From positions 1-39,105 of the IMG/VR virus record IMGVR_UViG_3300018420_000002: a stretch of 39,105 nt of DNA. One strand, given 5' to 3'. Position numbers and translations under genes: made by a program. Source of the DNA: a virus. Below, in pieces: positions 26,429 to 32,082 of this stretch; positions within the stretch are counted from its first letter, which is position 1, and every line of letters starts with the position of its first letter. The notes beneath the pieces are model-generated. The model did not search any database and was not told where the DNA came from. It saw only the letters and a program-made list of their open reading frames with translations.

Positions 26429-28090
26429 GTGGCAGTAAACAAACAGATATTGGACTTCAAAAACTTTCTATACTTAGCATGGAAGCACTTAAACCTACCT
26501 AATCCTACCCCAGTACAATACGACATAAGCGATTACCTACAGAACGCTGATGAGCGCAGGATAGTTATCGAAGCATTCCGTGGCGTTGGTAAGTCATGGA
26601 TAACATCTGCCTTTGTCTGTCACCAACTGCTGTTAAATCCACAAGAAAACATACTAGTGGTATCAGCTTCAAAGACACGGGCAGATGATTTCTCTACCTT
26701 TACCCTGCGCCTCATCCATGAGATGCCCATTCTGGCTCACCTAAAGCCCAGAGATGGACAAAGAATGTCTAAGATATCCTTTGACGTAGCTCCCGCTAAA
26801 GCCTCTCACGCACCCTCTGTGAAGTCTCTAGGTATCACAGGACAACTTACAGGGTCTCGTGCAGGTATCATCATTGCCGATGACGTAGAGTCAGCTAATA
26901 ACTCTATGACACAAATGATGAGAGACAAACTAGCAGAGACCATTAAGGAATTTGAGGCTGTCCTTAAACCAGGGGGCAGAATCATCTTCTTAGGCACTCC
27001 ACAAACAGAGATGTCTATCTATAACCTGCTAGACGAACGTGGCTATAAGACCCGTATATGGCCCGCTAGGTACCCTGATGACAGACTCAAGACAGCTATG
27101 GGGTATAAACTAGCTCCTATAGTGGCTGATGAGGCTGACGTAGAGGGACAACCTACAGACCCAGAGAGATTCGATAGTGATGACCTAATAGAACGTGAGG
27201 CATCCTACGGTAAGTCAGGCTTTGCCCTACAGTTTATGCTTGATGTATCTCTATCTGATGCAGATAAGTACCCTCTAAAGATAAATGACTTTATGGTTAT
27301 GTCTGGCCCTAGTAGCTGGTCTGAAGCCCCTGTCAGTGTCCAGTGGGCATCTGGTAGAGAACAGATAGAAAGCGTTAAGCAACTCCCTAATGTTGGACTG
27401 AAGGGTGACTATTGGGCAGCACCCATGAATATCTCTAACGAGACAGCTAAATGGGATGGCTCAGTGATGTCTATTGACCCCGCAGGTAGGGGTAAGGATG
27501 AGACAGCATACACCGTAGTGAAGATGCTTAAGGGACAACTGTACCTAACAGCAGCAGGTGGCTTACAGAATGGCTATGCAGATGAAAGCCTAGAGGTTCT
27601 CTGTAGGGTAGCTAAGGAACAGAAGGTCAATAAGATTATCGTAGAGAGTAACTTCGGTGACGGTATGTTTACACAGCTAATTAAGCCTGTGTTATCTAGG
27701 GTACACCCATGCTCTATAGAAGAAGTAAGACACAACACCAGTAAAGAGAAAAGGATGATAGATACCCTAGAGCCTATCCTAAACCAACATAGGCTAGTGG
27801 TAGACGATAAGGTTATCCTACAGGATTATCAGTCTGAGGTAGACCTTAAGTATAAACTTTTCTATCAACTTACTAGATTAACTAGAGATAAAGGCTCCCT
27901 GATACATGATGATAGACTTGATGCCTTATCTATAGCCGTGGGCTACTGGGTAGAGACAATGGATAGAGACATCCTCAAAGCTGTCCAAGACCATAAGAGT
28001 GACCTTCTGAAAGAAGAGCTAGATAAGTTTATGGAAAGCTCTATAGGAAGACCACAAAAGAGAGATAATTGGGTTAGCCTAAGACGTTGA
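26429..28090 (+). CDS. terL: Large terminase subunit (packaging ATPase/nuclease), T7 gp19-like
   Basis: 553 residues (T7 gp19 is 586). The start is GTG 26429, after AAAAAGGGG; the ATG at 26425 is in a different frame that ends early. Walker A is FRGVGKSW (about residues 50-57), Walker B is GIIIADDVE (D151/D152), and FLGTPQTEMSIY is the coupling motif. The nuclease half contains SIDPAGRGKDETAY (D350) and IIVESNFGDGMF, with HDDRLDALSIAVGYW near the end, matching the RNase H-like acidic positions. It drives DNA into the procapsid and cuts the concatemer. A phage promoter copy lies 13 bases beyond the stop. Confidence 0.97.
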   Translation: MAVNKQILDFKNFLYLAWKHLNLPNPTPVQYDISDYLQNADERRIVIEAFRGVGKSWITSAFVCHQLLLNPQENILVVSASKTRADDFSTFTLRLIHEMPILAHLKPRDGQRMSKISFDVAPAKASHAPSVKSLGITGQLTGSRAGIIIADDVESANNSMTQMMRDKLAETIKEFEAVLKPGGRIIFLGTPQTEMSIYNLLDERGYKTRIWPARYPDDRLKTAMGYKLAPIVADEADVEGQPTDPERFDSDDLIEREASYGKSGFALQFMLDVSLSDADKYPLKINDFMVMSGPSSWSEAPVSVQWASGREQIESVKQLPNVGLKGDYWAAPMNISNETAKWDGSVMSIDPAGRGKDETAYTVVKMLKGQLYLTAAGGLQNGYADESLEVLCRVAKEQKVNKIIVESNFGDGMFTQLIKPVLSRVHPCSIEEVRHNTSKEKRMIDTLEPILNQHRLVVDDKVILQDYQSEVDLKYKLFYQLTRLTRDKGSLIHDDRLDALSIAVGYWVETMDRDILKAVQDHKSDLLKEELDKFMESSIGRPQKRDNWVSLRR

Positions 28091-28102
28091 TTATAATACA
28101 TA

Positions 28103-28123
28103 AATTAATACCCACCATATAAG
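28103..28123 (+). promoter_or_regulatory. Candidate phage RNA polymerase promoter, copy 2 (genome end)
   Basis: AATTAATACCCACCATAT (28103-28120) followed by AAG, identical in 18 bases to the copies at 3682 and 35716. It lies between the terminase stop and the presumed genome end, where T7 has phi-OR, which primes right-end replication. It points into AT-rich repeats. Confidence 0.75.
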
Positions 28124-28137
28124 GTAGGAAGATAGAT

Positions 28138-28235
28138 ACTATAGATAACCTAAAGAGGTCTATGGAATAAGATTATTTAGGAGATGTATAAGTATTATTC
28201 TCTATAGATAAAACTATAAGATAACTATAGATAAC
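28138..28235 (+). repeat. AT-rich ACTATAGATAAC repeats downstream of promoter copy 2
   Basis: CTATAGATAA occurs at 28139, 28202 and 28225; the first and last extend to ACTATAGATAAC. A variant with one extra A is at 28213-28225. The stretch between the terminase gene and the next gene is otherwise non-coding and AT-rich. Combined with the promoter, it resembles a T7-type origin or end region. Confidence 0.7.
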
Positions 28236-28250
28236 TTAAGGAGTACCTAT

Positions 28251-28472
28251 ATGGTGGCTAAAGTGACTAACATTCGTCCTACAATAGAGGATGAATTAAC
28301 TGAACTATTAATCAACTCTGATTCCTTTGTCATTATAGGTAAGTCTGAGGGTGACATTAAGATGGCATCCAATGCTGACCACAAGGAAGTCTATATGATG
28401 CTAGATGTTCTTAAGGAAGAACTGTTAGCTGAGTATATGGGTGAGCTTATAGGGAGTCAGGAGTATCATTAG
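28251..28472 (+). CDS. Small conserved hypothetical protein near the genome end
   Basis: 73 residues. AAGGAG precedes ATG 28251 by about nine bases. It contains LINSDSFVIIGKSEGDIKMASNADHKEVYMMLDVLKEELL; the order V-I-I-G-K-x-x-G followed by a helix is seen in many short phage proteins of unknown role. It is the only gene between promoter copy 2 and the gene-poor end region, like T7 gene 19.5 in position. Confidence 0.75.
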   Translation: MVAKVTNIRPTIEDELTELLINSDSFVIIGKSEGDIKMASNADHKEVYMMLDVLKEELLAEYMGELIGSQEYH

Positions 28473-28527
28473 GTGGGCAAAAGGTTTTGGTAGAAAAATC
28501 TGAGGGGTCTATCGTATATCCTGGTCG

Positions 28528-28553
28528 TGGGCGCACCCCCATAGGGGTACCCA
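28528..28553. other. CCCC-cata-GGGG hairpin resembling the T7 terminal repeat
   Basis: TGGG-cgc-ACCCC-cata-GGGGT-a-CCCA folds as a stem with a small internal loop. The T7 left end contains CCCCCATAGGGGGTACC, and T3 is similar; here the matching bases are CCCCCATAGGGGTACC (28536-28551). It stands between the last late gene and the early genes, where genome ends lie in this group. Confidence 0.6.
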
Positions 28554-28586
28554 ATGCACCAAAAAAACAGGTATGGGGTGGGGTGG

Positions 28587-28606
28587 TGCCACAATAATTG
28601 CCACAA
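28587..28606. repeat. TGCCACAA direct repeats, possible integrase arm sites
   Basis: TGCCACAA occurs at 28587-28594 and 28599-28606, a 12-base period; on the other strand this is TTGTGGCA. Closely spaced short direct repeats in a non-coding region of an integrase-carrying phage are typical of arm-type sites. No att core could be identified without a host sequence. Confidence 0.35.
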
Positions 28607-28907
28607 AAACCACCTAGAACCATTGATAATGCTCGACTTGTAGGCGATATAGCATCGGTTACTAATCAAATAGTGTAATAAATTCACCAGTCTTAAACTT
28701 TTATAGTTTGGGTGTGTGTTTTTGTTGCACTATTTCCGTGCCTCAGTTCCCCTTTTTTTGCCTTTTAGTCCCATTCACCGCAAATAACTACCCTTTCATC
28801 GCAAAGCCTATTGTAAAACCATTAGCACTCTATATGGTGGCTAGTGTTAATCCTCAAAGGGCCACGGACGGCCACCTAACCAAACAAACAACCAAAAGGT
28901 GAACAAC

Positions 28908-29093
28908 ATGAACAGCTACTTAAAAACTAAAGCATTAATTAATGAGATGGCCACAACACTATATGAAACTCAGCAACATATAGAAACGTGCAGAAATGAG
29001 TTAAAGAAAGTAACAGAGACTGACTTGGACTATATCCAAGAGCAATGCGACACAATCGCTATAAACTTATTAAACATTGAGGGGAACCAATAA
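28908..29093 (+). CDS. Small helical early protein
   Basis: 61 residues from ATG 28908, with AAAAGGTGA just upstream; an earlier GTG at 28899 overlaps that site and is unlikely. The protein appears to be one or two long helices (LINEMATTLYETQQHIETCRNELKKV). The stop shares a base with the next start (TAATG). This is the first early gene after the gene-poor region. No family is recognised. Confidence 0.75.
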   Translation: MNSYLKTKALINEMATTLYETQQHIETCRNELKKVTETDLDYIQEQCDTIAINLLNIEGNQ

Positions 29094-29251
29094 TGTATAA
29101 AGCTAAACAGGACATGATTAAACGAGAAAAACGAAACCAAGCTATAGCCGACACAATAGGTTGGATTATCTTAGCCAGTGGTGGGTTTATACTGGCAAAA
29201 TTCCTTTTAATAGGCTTGCAGATATTTTTTAGCTTGCAAGGTATCCACTAA
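29093..29251 (+). CDS. Small early membrane protein
   Basis: 52 residues. A basic N-terminus (YKAKQDMIKREKRNQ) is followed by a continuous hydrophobic stretch, TIGWIILASGGFILAKFLLI, and a short tail. One membrane-spanning segment with the N-terminus inside is expected. It overlaps the previous gene (TAATG). Small membrane proteins are common among early phage genes; superinfection exclusion or host-envelope effects are possible, but this is inference. The stop codon lies within a 13-base direct repeat. Confidence 0.7.
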   Translation: MYKAKQDMIKREKRNQAIADTIGWIILASGGFILAKFLLIGLQIFFSLQGIH

Positions 29252-29332
29252 GGCATAGTATGTAGCGCATAGCCTAGCATTGGGTTAGGCTATCCAGTAC
29301 ATACTAATATTTTATTAACTATCCACTAAGGC
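29242..29332 (+). repeat. Long hairpin flanked by 13-bp direct repeats
   Basis: TATCCACTAAGGC occurs at 29242-29254 and 29320-29332. Between them, TAGTATGTA (29256-29264) pairs with TACATACTA (29298-29306), and ATAGCCTAGC (29269-29278) pairs with GTTAGGCTAT (29284-29293) with one G-U, leaving a four-by-four internal loop and a five-base loop. There is no T-run. T7 early mRNA is cut by RNase III in hairpins of this size between genes. The second repeat supplies the AAGG ribosome site of the next gene. Confidence 0.8.
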
Positions 29333-29340
29333 GATTGATT

Positions 29341-29637
29341 ATGAAACAGACAGTATATTTTGATGACTTTAAACAAGCATTTAAACAGATGGGCAGAGAG
29401 AATCAGTTCAGCTATGAAGGACTAACGACTCTGTTTGAGATGCTAGACGAATATGAACAGGACACTGGCGAGGAGTTAGAACTAGATGTGATTGCGCTAT
29501 GTTGTGATTTTAGCGAGTACGATTCCTTCAAGGAACTTACAGACAACTATGACCACATAGAAACAGAGGAACGCCTAAGTGATTTCACTTGGTGGCGCAA
29601 AACAGAAACCAATGGCTACATAATCCAAAACTTTTAG
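29341..29637 (+). CDS. Conserved small acidic early protein
   Basis: 98 residues from ATG 29341 (AAGG nine bases upstream, inside the direct repeat); TTG 29335 is less likely. It contains NQFSYEGLTTLFEMLDEYEQDTGEELELDVIALCCDFSEY, a pattern I recall from short proteins in phages, plasmids and chromosomes of many bacteria. It is strongly acidic overall. Acidic small early proteins sometimes mimic DNA (T7 gp0.3 is an example), but no such function is shown here. Confidence 0.8.
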   Translation: MKQTVYFDDFKQAFKQMGRENQFSYEGLTTLFEMLDEYEQDTGEELELDVIALCCDFSEYDSFKELTDNYDHIETEERLSDFTWWRKTETNGYIIQNF

Positions 29638-29650
29638 GGAGCATAAGACA

Positions 29651-29986
29651 ATGATTATTAAACCAACCAAAAAAGAGCAGGAATTCATCAACGCCTATTT
29701 TGAGTGCGTGAGATTCACTGAGGATAACGCCACAGCTTTTTGTGAAGTTTGGGAACGTGAGCAGATTATCGAGTGCCTAGCATTTTTTGTATATGCTGAG
29801 TGCTACCTGTCAGATAAAAGCATCACGCAAGCAGGACATGATTTTTGGTTATCGCGTAATGGTCATGGCACAGGATTTTGGGATAGGGAATCAAGTTATT
29901 ACACTGACCATGTGCGAGACTGGTTACAGCGAAAATCTGAACAGTTTGGCGAGTCAGACGCTATCTATAGTGAGATGGTGGCATAG
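29651..29986 (+). CDS. Conserved early phage protein of unknown function
   Basis: 111 residues; GGGAG at 29637-29641 precedes ATG 29651. The segment ITQAGHDFWLSRNGHGTGFWDRE is a recognisable motif of small proteins found in many phages and plasmids; their role is unknown to me. The N-terminal half is a mixed helical region with several aromatic residues and cysteines. An intrinsic terminator follows 11 bases after the stop, so this gene ends the first early transcription unit. Confidence 0.8.
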   Translation: MIIKPTKKEQEFINAYFECVRFTEDNATAFCEVWEREQIIECLAFFVYAECYLSDKSITQAGHDFWLSRNGHGTGFWDRESSYYTDHVRDWLQRKSEQFGESDAIYSEMVA

Positions 29987-29997
29987 TAAACAGCATC

Positions 29998-30030
29998 AAA
30001 CCCATTAGATTCATTTCTAGTGGGTTTTTT
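29998..30030 (+). terminator. Intrinsic terminator inside the early region
   Basis: AAACCCATTAGA (29998-30009) pairs with TCTAGTGGGTTT (30016-30027), with one T-G pair and a six-base loop TTCATT, and the T-run continues to 30030. It divides the early genes into two units. Confidence 0.88.
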
Positions 30031-30033
30031 AGT

Positions 30034-30061
30034 GTTAACTAATAGGTAACCATTAGCTAAC
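30034..30061. promoter_or_regulatory. 28-bp palindromic operator candidate
   Basis: GTTAACTAAT (30034-30043) and ATTAGCTAAC (30052-30061) are inverted repeats with one mismatch. The eight bases between them, AGGTAACC, are themselves nearly palindromic, so 11 of 14 positions pair. It lies directly after the terminator and upstream of the unit that contains an Xre-like protein. No clear sigma-70 promoter is visible around it. Confidence 0.5.
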
Positions 30062-30102
30062 CAATTAAAACAGCTTAAAACTAAAATTAGAGGTATTAAA
30101 CG

Positions 30103-30264
30103 ATGGACTATAAAGCATTGACTAATATGTATAGAACAGAATGCGCATGTTGTGGCGTTACTATCACGCTATCTTGGCATGAATGGCATTATCGAACTGG
30201 CTATGAATTGTGCAAAAAATGCCAAAAAGAATACGGTAATTCCAATCATGTTGGGGTGGTTTAA
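30103..30264 (+). CDS. Small zinc-ribbon protein
   Basis: 53 residues; AGAGGT lies upstream of ATG 30103. Two C-x-x-C pairs are present: Cys14/Cys17 in ECACCGVTI and Cys37/Cys40 in ELCKKCQKEY, spaced as in a zinc ribbon. Such small proteins bind nucleic acid or proteins such as polymerase subunits. The stop shares a base with the next ATG. First gene after the terminator and operator candidate. Confidence 0.75.
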   Translation: MDYKALTNMYRTECACCGVTITLSWHEWHYRTGYELCKKCQKEYGNSNHVGVV

Positions 30265-30446
30265 TGGTTGAGCGATACGATTTTACACTAATCAAAGACA
30301 ATAAAGACCGCACTAGGATAATCGACGAGTTCTGCGAGATTATTACCGCAAGCAATCACTCGCCAAGCGAGACGATGCAACTTCGGAATGACCTAGTGCG
30401 AGACTATCTTGAATCATGTTCCGTAGGTGATGACGATGACCAGTAA
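30264..30446 (+). CDS. Small acidic hypothetical protein
   Basis: 60 residues, linked to the zinc-ribbon gene by TAATG. It reads YDFTLIKDNKDRTRIIDEFCEII and ends with an acidic run (SVGDDDDQ). No family is recognised. Its end overlaps the start of the Xre-like gene. Confidence 0.65.
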   Translation: MVERYDFTLIKDNKDRTRIIDEFCEIITASNHSPSETMQLRNDLVRDYLESCSVGDDDDQ

Positions 30447-30642
30447 ACTTAAACAAATTGAGTTTGATATAGTATGCCAAGCGTTAAGGCGTAACAGAGC
30501 AGAATTGGCTCATGTTGCGGGCATACACTTAAACACATTGGATAGGGTGTTGAATGGTGGGAACTATACATTCGATACTCTTTATCATGTTGAGCAAGCA
30601 CTTAAAACAGTAAAGGAGAAAAATCATGTTGATTTCAAATAG
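30436..30642 (+). CDS. Small Xre-like helix-turn-helix protein
   Basis: 68 residues from ATG 30436 (AGG eight bases upstream); ATG 30430 and GTG 30427 are alternatives. NRAELAHVAGIHLNTLDRVLNGGNYTFDTLYHVEQAL follows the Xre/Cro pattern: helix, turn, recognition helix with N-T-L-x-R, then a further helix. At this size it is essentially one DNA-binding domain. It could bind the palindrome at 30034-30061 upstream in its own unit, making it a candidate Cro- or Cox-like regulator; this is inference. Confidence 0.75.
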   Translation: MTSKLKQIEFDIVCQALRRNRAELAHVAGIHLNTLDRVLNGGNYTFDTLYHVEQALKTVKEKNHVDFK

Positions 30643-30820
30643 CGATTGGGTTGAAAAAGAAGTCGAGATTGCAGAGTTTATGTTCCTGAACCAATACGGA
30701 ATAACTTTTGATACACTTGATGAACTTGATGACCAACAAGTAGACTGTTGGTTTGAGTGCGTAGACGATGCCGCACATATAATGCATATTGCAGGGTTTG
30801 AACAGGACATAACATCATGA
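30626..30820 (+). CDS. Small acidic hypothetical protein
   Basis: 64 residues, acidic, with AAAGGAGA before ATG 30626. It overlaps the Xre-like gene by 17 bases and the next gene by 4 (ATGA). The sequence WVEKEVEIAEFMFLNQYGITFDTLDELDDQQVDCW is not a family I know. It belongs to the tightly packed second early unit. Confidence 0.7.
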   Translation: MLISNSDWVEKEVEIAEFMFLNQYGITFDTLDELDDQQVDCWFECVDDAAHIMHIAGFEQDITS

Positions 30821-31014
30821 AACTACCAACACTCGAAGAGTTTGACATCATGTGCCAGAAGCATGACTGGTACTATATGTGGTCAGATGACCATAAAGTG
30901 TGGTCTAATGGCGTAGCATCAGCAACTTTGATACAGGCTTTAGTTGAAGGTGGTGGTGAAGAATATAATCAAATCTATAGAAAATACTTAAAGGAGAATA
31001 GTAATGTCGGGTAA
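30817..31014 (+). CDS. Conserved small hypothetical protein
   Basis: 65 residues, coupled to the previous gene by ATGA. LEEFDIMCQKHDWYYMWSDDHKVWSNG resembles short phage and plasmid proteins that share a D-W-x-Y-x-x-S-D-D-x-x-x-W core. Function unknown. Its 3' end overlaps the next gene by 11 bases. Confidence 0.7.
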   Translation: MKLPTLEEFDIMCQKHDWYYMWSDDHKVWSNGVASATLIQALVEGGGEEYNQIYRKYLKENSNVG

Positions 31015-31264
31015 AGGTAGTAAACAAAGACCAACCAACAAAGCTGCCTTCGATGCAAACTTTGACCGCATCTTTGGTAAAACTTACAAGATACAAGATA
31101 TAGAAACTGGTGAGATACTTAACTGGACTATAGATGAAATCTTAAATGAAATTAATCGTGACCGTTCACATGACTGGTCTGACTATAATCAAAGTGACTG
31201 GAAACAAGGGTGGCTTGAGTGGGTTGACGGTAATGTGTACCAACTACTAGAGGAGAATGCCTAA
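31004..31264 (+). CDS. Conserved small hypothetical protein
   Basis: 86 residues; AAGGAG precedes ATG 31004. The N-terminus MSGKGSKQRPTNKAAFDANFDRIFGK is a start I recall from short proteins in many phages. The remainder is acidic and Trp-rich (SDYNQSDWKQGWLEWVDG). Function unknown. Joined to the next gene by TAATG. Confidence 0.75.
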   Translation: MSGKGSKQRPTNKAAFDANFDRIFGKTYKIQDIETGEILNWTIDEILNEINRDRSHDWSDYNQSDWKQGWLEWVDGNVYQLLEENA

Positions 31265-31455
31265 TGACAAAGCTAGTCGCTAATCCTGTTGGCTCAGTCC
31301 GTACCATACCTATTGAGGTAGCTATACGCTTAGAGCGTAACAGGATATTTGACATTGAGTTTGAGACTGGGGATAAACCAGATGATTCTACCCTGCAACG
31401 CATGTATAACTTACAGGCTATGGGTATGTCATGTTGGCATGACCCAGATTTTTAG
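31264..31455 (+). CDS. Small hypothetical protein
   Basis: 63 residues; AGAGGAGA precedes ATG 31264, which shares its A with the previous stop codon. It reads GSVRTIPIEVAIRLERNRIFDIEFETGDKPDDSTLQRMYNL. No family is recognised. Confidence 0.7.
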   Translation: MTKLVANPVGSVRTIPIEVAIRLERNRIFDIEFETGDKPDDSTLQRMYNLQAMGMSCWHDPDF

Positions 31456-31525
31456 TTTGACAATACCTATGCACTTGGGCAATAGTTGTCCTATTGATTT
31501 AACCTTTATGGAAGAAGGAGTCAAA

Positions 31526-31789
31526 TTGTATAGATACGCTAAATGCCCATTTGGATTGTGTGAGTTTTATTTCGAATGGAAGAGAGACAACACCCAGATT
31601 TATGACATCGAGTGGTGTTGCGGAGAGTTGTTCATTTGTATTGGTGTGATGAGGATTATATTCACACCGACCGTTACCCAACCTAAAAAAATAAACGGAA
31701 ATGGAAACAATAATAAAACTAGAGGAGAGTCAGATAAACCATCATCAAGCAGCGTCATCTCTATTAAAGATTATAGAAAGGTTTCGTGA
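31526..31789 (+). CDS. Hypothetical protein with probable TTG start, overlapping the regulator gene
   Basis: 87 residues from TTG 31526, chosen because AAGGAG (31515-31520) stands five bases before it; ATG 31508 and ATG 31469 have no ribosome site. The N-terminal 45 residues (YRYAKCPFGLCEFYFEWKRD, then IYDIEWCCGELFICIG) are rich in Cys and aromatic residues and look folded. The last 35 are Asn/Ser/Lys-rich. That tail overlaps the MarR-like gene by 89 bases in another frame, an unusually long overlap for this genome. No family is recognised. Confidence 0.55.
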   Translation: MYRYAKCPFGLCEFYFEWKRDNTQIYDIEWCCGELFICIGVMRIIFTPTVTQPKKINGNGNNNKTRGESDKPSSSSVISIKDYRKVS

Positions 31790-32072
31790 GATTGATGGTG
31801 AGATGCAAGCACAAGCTATGGCAGTGCTATTGAAAGTCGCAAAGAGTCCTTTGCCTCTGAAGATGCACGACATAGCGGTAGAACTTGGGCTTAGTCAGTC
31901 AACTATAAGCAGGAATGTAGCTTATCTTGGTGACTGGAATAGGCGCAAAGAGGCAGGGCATAAGCTAGTGGAAGCCTACGAAGACCCTGCCGAACGTAGG
32001 CGCAAGCTAGTGAGATTGACAGCCAAAGGTAAGCGGTTTGTCAAATCACTAAATGAAATTATCTACTCATAA
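31701..32072 (+). CDS. MarR-type winged-helix regulator
   Basis: 123 residues. PLKMHDIAVELGLSQSTISRNVAYLGDW is the helix-turn-helix, and the wing region EDPAERRRKLVRLTAKGKRFVKSL closely follows the MarR pattern (D-P-x-x-R-R, L-T-x-x-G). The N-terminal helix is the likely dimerisation part. ATG 31701 has only a weak CGGAA site and lies inside the upstream gene. It ends ten bases before the integrase start. MarR-like genes in this position also occur in marine cyanopodoviruses, to my knowledge. It may set the lysis-lysogeny balance or early transcription. No CI-type repressor is visible, so it is one of two regulator candidates. Confidence 0.88.
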   Translation: METIIKLEESQINHHQAASSLLKIIERFREIDGEMQAQAMAVLLKVAKSPLPLKMHDIAVELGLSQSTISRNVAYLGDWNRRKEAGHKLVEAYEDPAERRRKLVRLTAKGKRFVKSLNEIIYS

Positions 32073-32082
32073 GGAGTATGTT

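Larger units (their letters stand above)
28473..28907. other. Gene-poor region: probable physical ends and/or attP
   Basis: 435 bases without a convincing gene. In order it holds a CCCC-cata-GGGG hairpin (28528-28553), a GCACCA/TGGTGC inverted repeat (28556-28588), a G-rich run, two TGCCACAA repeats (28587-28606), a polypyrimidine tract (about 28745-28770), and a second copy of CTATATGGTGGCTA (28830-28843). Host promoters for the early genes should lie here, but I see none that fits the sigma-70 consensus well. The hairpin resembles the left-end sequence of T7 and T3. Confidence 0.6.

Noticed and set aside
28469-28687. 72-codon frame on the minus strand in the same region
   Set aside because: All convincing genes are on the + strand, and this frame lies in a repeat-rich non-coding stretch.
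28708-28902. 64-codon open frame in the gene-poor region
   Set aside because: No ribosome site, odd composition and overlap with repeats and hairpins. It does not look like a protein.
28834-28902. 22-codon frame starting MVASV in the second CTATATGGTGGCTA copy
   Set aside because: No ribosome site and very short. Reported only as part of the repeat finding.
28473-28907. tRNA gene or tRNA-derived att core
   Set aside because: No GGTTCRANNCC T-arm or cloverleaf could be found on either strand by eye.
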